NCBI GenBank assembly: GCA_946631075.1
Contig: CAMOZS010000032.1
Span: 1-12,663, forward strand
Source of the DNA: an uncultured Bacillota bacterium
GTDB lineage: Bacteria; Bacillota; Clostridia; Peptostreptococcales; Anaerovoracaceae
Length of the DNA stretch: 12,663 nt
Direction of reading: 5' to 3'
The notes under the pieces: generated by a model
Told to the model about the DNA's origin: nothing
Databases searched by the model: none
Seen by the model: only the letters and a program-made list of their open reading frames with translations
Part shown: positions 6,449 to 12,495 of the stretch, piece after piece
Layout of the letters: each line of letters opens with the position of its first letter
Position numbering within the stretch: the stretch's first letter is position 1
Translations under genes and position numbers: made by a program

Positions 6449-7570
6449 GATGATAACTTTCGTCCCCCTGGGCACATGATCGTAGATCCACTTGGCGTTC
6501 TTGATGTCCAGCCGGATACAGCCGTGGGACCTGCTCTGTCCCAGCCGGTAGCTGACGCAATTGTTGGGCTCCGACTGGCGGTCGTACAGCGTGCTGTGGA
6601 AGAAGTAGCTTCCCCAGAACTGGGTATAATACCAGACCCGCATATTGGTCCCCGTATCGAAATGGAGGCCCCTGGTCCCGATCACGAAAGTCCCCTTGGG
6701 CGTCGGCGTGGAAGATTTGCCTGTGACGCACTTCCATTTATGCAGGCGTTTCCAGTCGTTCCTGCTTCCCTTGTAGACCCTGACCTGGTGCTTTTTGAGT
6801 CTCACTACGATCAGATACTTGGAAAGGCTGCTGTAGGACTGGTTGTTCCGGTCCACTCCATCGCCGATCCTCCGCCAGAGCCGGCCCGACTCCGGGGAGA
6901 ACTCGAACCAGGTCCTGCTGATCTTTTTGATCCCCCGGTAACGCTTGCCGTCTTTGAAGTAGAACTTCTTATTGCCTTCCCTGTACCATCCGGTGTACCT
7001 CTTGCCCTTGCCCTTCTTGTTGAAATAGTAGAGCTTGCCGTAGTCGCCGATTTTCTTCCTGCCGATCCCCTTGGTATTGCTGCCCTTATCAAAGTAGACG
7101 ATGAAGTACTTGTCTCTCTGACGCTTCTTGCTCTTCTTTCCTTTCTTGTTGATCCACCAGCATTTCATGACCCCTTTATCGTTGATCTTGACCCGGTAGC
7201 AGTTTCTGAGCTTCTTCTTTTTATGTTTCTTTTTATTGTGCTTCTTTTTGTTTTTCTTGTCCTTCTTCTTGTGCTTCTTCTTATCCTTATCTTTCTTCTT
7301 GTTCTTGCTCTTTTTCTTCTTATGCTTTTTCTTTTTATCCTTCTTCTTTTTCTTTTTGTCCTTTTTCTTCTTGTCTTTCTTCTTTTTATCCTTCTTGTCC
7401 TTCTTTGACTCCTTGGCCGACTTGGTCACTTTCTTTCCCTTGGAATGGGAATCTCCGGAAGCGAAGGATGTTGCAGGCATGGACATGGTCACCACCAGCA
7501 TGACCGTAAGCAGCCAGAGGGTGATCAGTTTCCACCATCTATGTTGTCCTGTTCTTTTCTCTTCTCTCAT
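6443..7570 (-). CDS. Secreted L,D-transpeptidase (YkuD) with poly-lysine tract and cell-wall-binding-like repeats
   Basis: A 375-residue exported protein. Residues 1-38 form a signal peptide (basic start, hydrophobic 14-29, cleavage plausible near SFA-SG). Residues 44-120 are an extreme Lys tract broken by Asp, His and Asn. Residues about 125-230 resemble choline/cell-wall-binding repeats (YYFNKKGKGKRYTGW, KKFYFKDGKRYRG, WFEFSPESGRLW). The C-terminal YkuD domain (251-375) has the family strand YLIVVRLKKHQVRVYKG, TPTPKGTFVIGTRG, H325 in FFHSTLY, and the catalytic SHGCIRLD with nucleophile C351. Such enzymes make 3-3 peptidoglycan cross-links or attach proteins. ATG at 7570 has AGGAGG 6 bases upstream, partly formed by the stop of the HTH gene 9 bp away, so the two share a transcript. 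The Lys tract may bind anionic wall polymers (inference). Confidence 0.93.
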   Translation of the reverse strand: MREEKRTGQHRWWKLITLWLLTVMLVVTMSMPATSFASGDSHSKGKKVTKSAKESKKDKKDKKKKDKKKKDKKKKKKDKKKKHKKKKSKNKKKDKDKKKHKKKDKKNKKKHNKKKHKKKKLRNCYRVKINDKGVMKCWWINKKGKKSKKRQRDKYFIVYFDKGSNTKGIGRKKIGDYGKLYYFNKKGKGKRYTGWYREGNKKFYFKDGKRYRGIKKISRTWFEFSPESGRLWRRIGDGVDRNNQSYSSLSKYLIVVRLKKHQVRVYKGSRNDWKRLHKWKCVTGKSSTPTPKGTFVIGTRGLHFDTGTNMRVWYYTQFWGSYFFHSTLYDRQSEPNNCVSYRLGQSRSHGCIRLDIKNAKWIYDHVPRGTKVIIY

Positions 7571-7579
7571 CTCTGCCTC

Positions 7580-8056
7580 CTATTCCTGCCCGGCCCTGGC
7601 TATCTCAAGCCAGGCCGAGATCCCCGCGTTCCGGCTGCCTGTCAGATCTCCCCTGCCCAGCCGGGCAGTCGCGGCATCAACCGTCTGATCAGCCAGCTTA
7701 AGGGCGATCTTCCGGTTCACGGACCGGGAGACCATGCCCTTGGCTATGGTCCTCAGCTCTTCCTGCAGCTCCTCCCGCCGGGACATGGGAAGCTCCTCAT
7801 CGTCCAGCAGGACGGCAACCGCTTTTGGCAGCACGACATTATCAGGCTGCCTTTCGATCTCCAGATCGAGGATCTTCCTGACGGCCAGGTACTGGGCCCA
7901 TGACATCTTCGGTTTCCCCCGCTCCAGATTGTAGACAGTCTGTTTGGTCACATCCAGCAGCCTGCCCATCTGGTCGGCGGACCATCCCGCCAGCTGCCGG
8001 ATCGTATAGAGGTTGTCCTGTAATCGGGCAACGATTTTAAGCTGCTCGTCGTTCAT
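7580..8056 (-). CDS. Xre-type helix-turn-helix transcriptional regulator
   Basis: A 158-residue cytoplasmic protein. Residues about 16-67 form a Cro/C1-type HTH (LYTIRQLAGWSADQMGRLLD, then VTKQTVYNLERGKPKMSWAQYLAV), with the recognition helix at TKQTVYNLERG. The rest (75-158) is mostly helical and charged and I cannot assign it. An in-frame ATG at 8083 lies inside the -10 box of the gene's own promoter, so it cannot be in the mRNA; the ATG at 8056, with AAGGA 10 bases upstream, is the start. It is cotranscribed with the L,D-transpeptidase (9 bp gap) and may control it or itself; palindromes upstream of the promoter could be its operator. Unlike toxin-antitoxin HTH genes, it has no small toxin partner here. 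Confidence 0.85.
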   Translation of the reverse strand: MNDEQLKIVARLQDNLYTIRQLAGWSADQMGRLLDVTKQTVYNLERGKPKMSWAQYLAVRKILDLEIERQPDNVVLPKAVAVLLDDEELPMSRREELQEELRTIAKGMVSRSVNRKIALKLADQTVDAATARLGRGDLTGSRNAGISAWLEIARAGQE

Positions 8057-8081
8057 CTGCTCTTCTTCCTTTACAGTTAGC

Positions 8082-8110
8082 ATTATATATAAATGTCAGT
8101 TTTACGTCAA
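8082..8110 (-). promoter_or_regulatory. Strong sigma-A-like promoter of the HTH/L,D-transpeptidase operon
   Basis: Minus strand: -35 TTGACG (8110-8105), 17-bp spacer, -10 TATAAT (8087-8082), nearly consensus. Transcription would begin near 8075, about 20 nt before the ATG at 8056. AT-rich DNA just upstream (8118-8133) sits where an UP element would be. Confidence 0.88.
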
Positions 8111-8117
8111 CATGCCT

Positions 8118-8133
8118 ATATATTATAATATAT
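8118..8133. repeat. 16-bp AT-only palindrome upstream of the promoter
   Basis: ATATATTATAATATAT is a perfect palindrome just upstream of the -35 box. It may act as an UP element, as a regulator site, or simply reflect AT-rich composition. Confidence 0.5.
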
Positions 8134-8135
8134 TA

Positions 8136-8154
8136 AAGTAAAATTATTTTACTT
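8136..8154. repeat. 19-bp perfect inverted repeat, operator-like
   Basis: AAGTAAAAT-T-ATTTTACTT: two 9-bp arms around one base, perfect symmetry, 26 bp upstream of the -35 box of the HTH operon. Size and symmetry suit a dimeric HTH protein; the neighbouring Xre regulator is the obvious candidate, unproven. Confidence 0.55.
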
Positions 8155-8177
8155 CCGGAAAAACAGAACAAATCCCC

Positions 8178-8217
8178 ATTCTGCCAACAGACCCTGTAGG
8201 GAAGGCCATGGCAGAAT
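8178..8217. repeat. Inverted repeat ATTCTGCCA / TGGCAGAAT
   Basis: Perfect 9-bp arms (8178-8186 and 8209-8217) separated by 22 bases that hold a further small stem, CCC-TGTA-GGG (8192-8201). It could fold into a two-tier hairpin in RNA or mark a protein site. No U-run follows on either strand, so it is not a plain terminator. Confidence 0.5.
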
Positions 8218-8269
8218 TGACCGAATCACAAGGCCCCTGGTATTCTTCTGCCCGCAGCTTTTTCGGAAA

Positions 8270-8377
8270 TGTGACTAACAACTATGCCAACCCTTGAAAA
8301 ACCATCTTGCTTAGTCACAAAATCTCAGCCAATTCCCGCCGTGCAGCAAAAACAACAACAGATCCTGTGACTAAGCA
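8270..8377. repeat. Three copies of TGTGACTAA in mixed orientation
   Basis: TGTGACTAA at 8270-8278 (plus), TGCTTAGTCACA at 8308-8319 (minus orientation) and TGTGACTAAGCA at 8366-8377 (plus). The last two are perfect 12-bp inverted partners. The third copy spans the loop of the terminator hairpin, so alternative pairings are possible. Confidence 0.7.
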
Positions 8378-8386
8378 GGATCTGTT
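8346..8386 (-). terminator. Intrinsic terminator of the MerR-BMP-phosphoesterase operon
   Basis: A perfect 11-bp stem AACAGATCCTG/CAGGATCTGTT (8357-8367 and 8376-8386) has an 8-nt loop. Read on the minus strand it is followed by GTTGTTTTTGC, a fair U-run, so it would end transcripts leaving the phosphoesterase gene (stop at 8535). On the plus strand it is followed by only a short TTC run; there is no plus-strand gene here for it to serve. Confidence 0.75.
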
Positions 8387-8534
8387 TTCAACGTTTTCAT
8401 TTGTTTTGGGTCGCATTTCGGAAAAAGTCCATTAATAGAAAACCTAAATGCAGCATTATTGCAGATCGTCCGCTGCCGCTTTCGTATTAATGCCATTCAG
8501 CCAGACTGCTCAGGACACGCGGATCCCATCCGGC

Positions 8535-9113
8535 CTATATCTCTATGATCTGATATCCGCAGGCGTTGATGATGACCGTCCCTGAAGGATGGTCCAGCCT
8601 TTTGCTGATCCTGCCATAGTTCAGATGGACATGGCCGTGGATCATATATTGGGGCCGGAACCGGTCCAGCAGATCGCCAAAGGCTTCAAAGCCCCGGTGG
8701 GGAATATCCTCCAGGTCTCCATAGCCCCGGGCCGGAGCATGGGTCACCAGGATGTCCAGCTTTTTCTGAAGAAGGATCCTGGGGATCAGCCGCCGCATTC
8801 TCCGCTGCATTTCCTTCTGGGTATACTGGTTTTCTCCCGGACTGTACCTGAGCGATCCGCCCAGGCCGGCTATGCTTATCCCCTGATAGGAGAAGACTTT
8901 CCCTTCGATGCAGATCCCGCAGGTCATCTCCCCGTAGCTGTGATTGCCCCTGACATAGACCAGCAGGGCGTTCACCCTGTCCGCCAGTTCCTCCAGATAG
9001 GAAGGGTGCAGGTCTCCGCAGGAGATGATCAGGTCGATATGGGGCAGGCTCCCCGTCTCCGCTCTACTCAGGAGCTGCCGGGATTCTTCATCGGATACCG
9101 CAAGGATCCTCAT
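8535..9113 (-). CDS. Calcineurin-like metallophosphoesterase
   Basis: A 192-residue soluble enzyme of the MPE superfamily, a two-metal phosphoesterase. Metal-site motifs in order: D8 in VSDEES, GD at 33-34 (SCGDL), GNH at 56-58 (VRGNHS), TH at 124-125 (VTHAPARGYGD), and HGHVH at 159-163. Motif I is D-x-E (D8, E10) rather than the usual D-x-H. The length fits small YfcE-type phosphodiesterases, but the substrate cannot be read from sequence. ATG at 9113 overlaps the TGA of the BMP-fusion gene (ATGA, 4 bp) and has a very strong SD (GGAGGTGA) inside that gene, so it is translationally coupled and should be made in step with it. Transcription likely ends at the hairpin near 8357-8386. Confidence 0.92.
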   Translation of the reverse strand: MRILAVSDEESRQLLSRAETGSLPHIDLIISCGDLHPSYLEELADRVNALLVYVRGNHSYGEMTCGICIEGKVFSYQGISIAGLGGSLRYSPGENQYTQKEMQRRMRRLIPRILLQKKLDILVTHAPARGYGDLEDIPHRGFEAFGDLLDRFRPQYMIHGHVHLNYGRISKRLDHPSGTVIINACGYQIIEI

Positions 9114-11143
9114 TCTCTCACCTCCGTCAGTATCCCGTCCGCGCTGACCGCCTTCTGTGCCGTCTCCGTCAGCTCATCCCAGCGGGGTATGCTTCCCACT
9201 ACGCATTCATGCAGCCAATCCATGTTGACGATCTCCTCCGGGCTGAGGCCCAGGTCCTCTTCCGACCGGTACTCATAGACACTGGTCGAGATCACTCTCT
9301 TCCCGGCGGAAAGAACGCTCCTGATCATGCTCTGCTCCCGGCTGTCTTCCCTTGGGGAGGAAGCCATGATCCTGGCGTTCTGGGCCGGGATCTCTCCCTC
9401 GAAGGGACCGATCAGGCCCGCGGTCACCGCTTTTTTGAGGCCCTTGATCAGGTGGGCCGTTCCCGGAGGCAGGTCCTCCGAGAGCCGGATCCCGATCACA
9501 CCGGAGGACATCCCCCACCAGTAGTTCAGTGCCTGGTCTCTGGCTGTTCCTTCCTCCTGATTCCAGTCTCCTGCCATCAGGCTGCGGATCAGGGTCTCAT
9601 AGAACCGTCCCCATCTCCACTCAGGCCGGGCCAGCATGAAGGCGGACCCGTCCTTTTCGTAACTGTAAAGACCGTACTCCCGGTCATCTTTTGCCGGATG
9701 GATCAGATCCGGTCCCGATACGATGGAAAGGCCCTCTTCGTGCAGCTTTCCCCTCCAGTCCCTGTCCTTAAGGCAGGACCAGATCAGATGGATCCGGACA
9801 TCGGGATCGATCATGGCCGCTCCGATGGCAAAGGCGTTGATGTTGGCGATGGTCCCGAACATGGGCGCTCCGCAGACATAAGCGATCCGGTGATCCCGGG
9901 ACGTGGCCGCGGCCAGGACTCCCAGAAGGAACTTGACCTCATAGAGTCTGCCGTAGTAGGTCCGCACCGCCTTGTGGGGCAGGTTGACGGAGCAGTTGAG
10001 GAAACGGATCTCCGGATGGAGGACCGCTGCCCTCAGGGTATCCTTCATCTGGGCCGGGGAGGTCGTGAAGATGAGCCTGGCTCCTTCACCGATGGCAGTC
10101 TCCACCGCCCGGTCAAACTGTTCCTGGGTCCCGCATCCGGGAAAGGCCATGGTCCGGACCCTTCCCTGCAGCTTCTTCTCCATGTAGAGCCGCCCCTCCT
10201 CATGGCCGTTCAGCCAGCGGGATCCGGCCGGATCCCCGTCATAGATGAAGGCGGCCTTCATCCCGTGGAAGGAGATATAGGCGGTGCCCTTTCTTATGAT
10301 CCTTCCCAGGGGCAGGCGGGACCTGCGGGCATTGGGCAGGCGGACGAAGGCGATCGGCTTGCGGTTTGCCCTGACCCGGTATTCCGTCTTCAGGTTCCTG
10401 ATCTTCTTTCTCAGTTCCTCCCGGGTGTCGGTATACAGGATATCTCTGCCGTAGACATCCAGAAAGAGCATGAAGGCGTCTCCGACCGGAAACTGCAGTT
10501 CTTCTCCGATCTGCTGATACTCAACGGAAAAGATAAAAAAGGTGGACCTCAGGCTTTGCACCGCCTTCTCGTCCCATTGATCGTCCAGACCTTCCCCGAA
10601 CATTTCCGCCAGCCTTTGGTAGTCCCCCTTCCCGGAAAGCATGGGAAGATACTGGCGGGTACACGAAAAATAGCGAAGAAACTCACGGTAGGACCTGTTT
10701 TCTTCGCTCTCTATATCCCGGGGCAGGATCCGGATGACTTCCGCCGGTATGCCCGGATTTCCCAGATACTTGAGGACAGAGACCCGCTTGTTTCCCTCCA
10801 GGACGTAGAACCTGCCCAGAAACTCATAGACCTTGATCGGCTCTTTGATCCCCTCAGCCTCCTGGTAGCGCAGAAGGCTGACCCACTTCTGAGCAAACTC
10901 GGAATTCTCCGAAAGAAGGGGCATGAAATTCCCGGCAAAGGCCTCCTGCCTTCCCTTGGTGACCGTCCCCCTGATCAGACTGACCGGGATCTCAAGGATC
11001 CCTACCCGCTGCTCCCGGTGCTCCTTTCTCTCCCTGACCATCTCATCCAGGGCCGGGAGAAAGGGATATCTTCCCTCCCCCATATCCTGCCGGTACGCTT
11101 TTTCGGCCAGCCTTTTTGCCTTCGTATAATCGTCTATGCTCAT
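9110..11143 (-). CDS. Cytoplasmic ParB-like/BMP-family fusion protein
   Basis: A 677-residue protein with no signal peptide, lipobox or clear membrane helix. The N-terminal part holds IKVYEFLGRFYVLEGNKRVSVLKYLG (103-128), resembling the ParB/sulfiredoxin-type E/D-G-[NH]-[KHR]-R motif (EGNKR 116-120). Residues about 290-590 match BMP/PnrA (Med) ligand-binding proteins: KAAFIYDGDPAGSRWLNGHE, then GEGARLIFTTSPAQMKDTLRA, HPEIRFLNCSV, TYYGRLYEVKFLLGVLAAA, RIAYVCGAPMFGTIANINAF. Normal BMP proteins are secreted lipoproteins of about 350 residues that bind nucleosides; this one is intracellular and twice as long, so a sensor or regulatory role is more likely than transport. ATG at 11143 has AGGAG 6 bases upstream. 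It lies 21 bp after the MerR gene and is coupled to the phosphoesterase. Function unknown. Confidence 0.85.
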   Translation of the reverse strand: MSIDDYTKAKRLAEKAYRQDMGEGRYPFLPALDEMVRERKEHREQRVGILEIPVSLIRGTVTKGRQEAFAGNFMPLLSENSEFAQKWVSLLRYQEAEGIKEPIKVYEFLGRFYVLEGNKRVSVLKYLGNPGIPAEVIRILPRDIESEENRSYREFLRYFSCTRQYLPMLSGKGDYQRLAEMFGEGLDDQWDEKAVQSLRSTFFIFSVEYQQIGEELQFPVGDAFMLFLDVYGRDILYTDTREELRKKIRNLKTEYRVRANRKPIAFVRLPNARRSRLPLGRIIRKGTAYISFHGMKAAFIYDGDPAGSRWLNGHEEGRLYMEKKLQGRVRTMAFPGCGTQEQFDRAVETAIGEGARLIFTTSPAQMKDTLRAAVLHPEIRFLNCSVNLPHKAVRTYYGRLYEVKFLLGVLAAATSRDHRIAYVCGAPMFGTIANINAFAIGAAMIDPDVRIHLIWSCLKDRDWRGKLHEEGLSIVSGPDLIHPAKDDREYGLYSYEKDGSAFMLARPEWRWGRFYETLIRSLMAGDWNQEEGTARDQALNYWWGMSSGVIGIRLSEDLPPGTAHLIKGLKKAVTAGLIGPFEGEIPAQNARIMASSPREDSREQSMIRSVLSAGKRVISTSVYEYRSEEDLGLSPEEIVNMDWLHECVVGSIPRWDELTETAQKAVSADGILTEVRE

Positions 11144-11164
11144 CAGTCTCCTTTACTTCAAAGA

Positions 11165-12040
11165 TCAGCCCTGCTCAAGGTAATTGAATTCGTCATTATC
11201 GCACACCACCGGCAGGAGGATCTCCGTAACGTATTCGTCCTGCTCATCGGAGGTGTATATATCGATCACGTAGCGCTCATAGGAGCTTCCCGCCAGTTCC
11301 AGGCCGTGCTCCCGGGCCCAGCTGACCGCCCGCTCGTAGCTTTCCCGGATCCGGGACAGTCTGCCCAGATGGTAGACGGAAACGGCCAGAAAGCCCTCGA
11401 TGGTCCGCAGGTTCTTGCTGCTGCTCGCGCCCGGATAGCATTCCTGGATCAGGGTCACCTCCGAGGGGACCCCGGCCATCCTGTCCTCCATATCCTGACT
11501 GAACAGGGTATAGGCCCCGCCCACATCGATCAGTGAGTGGCCATCGGATTTGGCCATGGTATAGTGGAGGGTCTCCAGCTTGGCCTCCCCGTAAGGATCA
11601 TCCGGATCCAGATGCCCTTCCATGCACATGTAATTCCGGGTCGGGATATGCTTCAGGGAAACATTGTCCTTTCCGATCATGCGCACCCGCCTGCCCTCGC
11701 ACAGCAGGCCGTACCAGCCTTTGAGCGAGTCCAGCCGGTTCTGATAGTATTTCATCTGCTGCCTGGTCTCCTCGATCTGGGCCCGGAAGATCTCCTCATA
11801 ATCGTCCAGATCGTTGGTCGACAGGAGCCTCCCCGCCATCTCCAGAGAGAAGCCTTCCTCAAGGAAGTAACGGATCACCTGGACCCGGCGGAGGGTCTCC
11901 ATGGTGAAGTAGCGGTAGCCGCCCTTCGATATCTGATCCGGAACGATCAGACCCTTGGCTTCGTAGAGCCGCAGAGCTCTCCTGGTCACATTGCAGATCT
12001 CGGAGGCCTGGCCGGAGGAATAGAGTTCTTTCTGTTCCAT
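11165..12040 (-). CDS. MerR-family regulator with probable GyrI-like ligand-binding domain
   Basis: A 291-residue regulator. The N-terminal winged HTH (MEQKELYSSGQASEICNVTR, then ALRLYEAKGLIVPDQISKGGYRYF) is textbook MerR, followed by the dimerising coiled coil (about 75-115, FRAQIEETRQQMKYYQNRLDSLKG). The C-terminal half (about 125-291) has the strand pattern of BmrR/GyrI effector domains (VSLKHIPTRNYMCMEGHL, then FLAVSVYHLGRL, GLELAGSSYERYVIDIYT), which bind drugs or other hydrophobic molecules in characterised members. There is no cysteine pattern of metal-sensing MerR proteins. Start: ATG at 12040 with AAAGGAG about 7 bases upstream; an in-frame ATG at 12064 also has GAGG upstream but would fall too close to the likely promoter. 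Lies between an SMR exporter pair and the BMP/phosphoesterase genes, and could control either. Confidence 0.9.
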   Translation of the reverse strand: MEQKELYSSGQASEICNVTRRALRLYEAKGLIVPDQISKGGYRYFTMETLRRVQVIRYFLEEGFSLEMAGRLLSTNDLDDYEEIFRAQIEETRQQMKYYQNRLDSLKGWYGLLCEGRRVRMIGKDNVSLKHIPTRNYMCMEGHLDPDDPYGEAKLETLHYTMAKSDGHSLIDVGGAYTLFSQDMEDRMAGVPSEVTLIQECYPGASSSKNLRTIEGFLAVSVYHLGRLSRIRESYERAVSWAREHGLELAGSSYERYVIDIYTSDEQDEYVTEILLPVVCDNDEFNYLEQG

Positions 12041-12064
12041 TTGATTTCTCCTTTTGACACCCAT

Positions 12065-12093
12065 ATCTTACCTCATGCAAAGGCTGGATTCAA
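12065..12093 (-). promoter_or_regulatory. Possible promoter of the MerR-BMP-phosphoesterase operon
   Basis: Minus strand: TTGAAT (12093-12088), 17-bp spacer, TAAGAT (12070-12065), each matching four of six consensus bases. Start would be near 12058. The 49-bp gap to the SMR gene is small enough that the MerR gene may instead, or also, be read from the SMR promoter. Confidence 0.3.
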
Positions 12094-12479
12094 TTAGCAA
12101 TAGTGCCTTCCTCCCCGTCTGTCCCTTCGGTGACTTCCTCCTCATCCTGCTTTTCGCCGAAAAGATCCATGCCCACGACGCCGATGGTGATCATGATGAG
12201 ACCTGCGATATCCACCGGAGTAAGCGGAAGATGGAACCAGACCACGGATACGATGGCCAGGAAGATGATCCCCACACCGGACCAGACCGCGTAGGCGATC
12301 CCCAGATTCAGCTCCTTCAGACTGAAGCCGAAGAAGACCGCGCTGGCCGAATAGATCAGAAAACAGATGACAGACGGACCGGGGACCGTAAAGCCTTCCG
12401 TATAGCTGATGATGAAATTACCTGCCAGTTCCAGAAGAACCGCGATAAGAAACATGATCTTCGCTTTGGCTTTTTTCAC
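12090..12479 (-). CDS. SMR-family efflux transporter subunit (EmrE-like)
   Basis: A 129-residue membrane protein with four hydrophobic helices. The essential proton/drug-coupling glutamate of helix 1 is E17 (IAVLLELAGNF); helix 3 has the family signature LNLGIAYAVWSGVGI, with Trp at the position matching EmrE W63; helix 4 is IAGLIMITIGVVGMDLF. An acidic tail of about 22 residues (EKQDEEEVTEGTDGEEG...) extends beyond the usual 105-110 residue SMR length. Start: GTG at 12479, because the anti-SD match GGAGGGGTGA ends 5 bases before it; a GTG at 12488 is also in frame but lies inside that ribosome site. Directly follows a second SMR gene, so the pair probably works as an asymmetric heterodimer exporting cationic drugs. 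Substrate unknown. Confidence 0.9.
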   Translation of the reverse strand: MKKAKAKIMFLIAVLLELAGNFIISYTEGFTVPGPSVICFLIYSASAVFFGFSLKELNLGIAYAVWSGVGIIFLAIVSVVWFHLPLTPVDIAGLIMITIGVVGMDLFGEKQDEEEVTEGTDGEEGTIAN

Positions 12480-12495
12480 TTCGCTCACCCCTCCC

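Larger units (their letters stand above)
8258..8427. mobile_element. MITE-like or IS-remnant element bounded by imperfect inverted repeats
   Basis: The left end CTTTTTCGGAAATGTGAC (8258-8275) and the right end, read on the minus strand, CTTTTTCCGAAATGCGAC (8427-8410) match at 16 of 18 positions in inverted orientation, enclosing 170 bp with no reading frame. The interior carries a terminator hairpin and more copies of TGTGACTAA. Base composition is clearly more AT-rich than the flanking genes. No target-site duplication is visible. A folded RNA leader or trailer is the alternative reading. Confidence 0.4.

Noticed and set aside
6476..7408. Plus-strand frame with a very hydrophobic Leu/Phe-rich end, resembling a membrane protein
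   Set aside because: It is the complement of the lysine codon tract (CTT/TTT); the hydrophobicity is a by-product. The minus-strand gene has a signal peptide, catalytic motif and SD.
7211..7440. Tandem repeat or CRISPR-like array suggested by repeated CTT/TTT units
   Set aside because: No regular repeat-spacer structure; the pattern is lysine codons in a continuous reading frame.
8388..8534. Possible transposase remnant on the minus strand (short peptide such as WLNGINTKAAADDLQ)
   Set aside because: Frames are interrupted within about 20 codons and no family motif could be recognised; no gene or pseudogene call is supported.
9209..11536. Open frame of 775 codons on the plus strand
   Set aside because: It is antisense to the BMP-fusion and MerR genes, rich in Pro, Gly, Asp and His with no recognisable motif or SD, and arises from GC-rich third positions on the minus strand.
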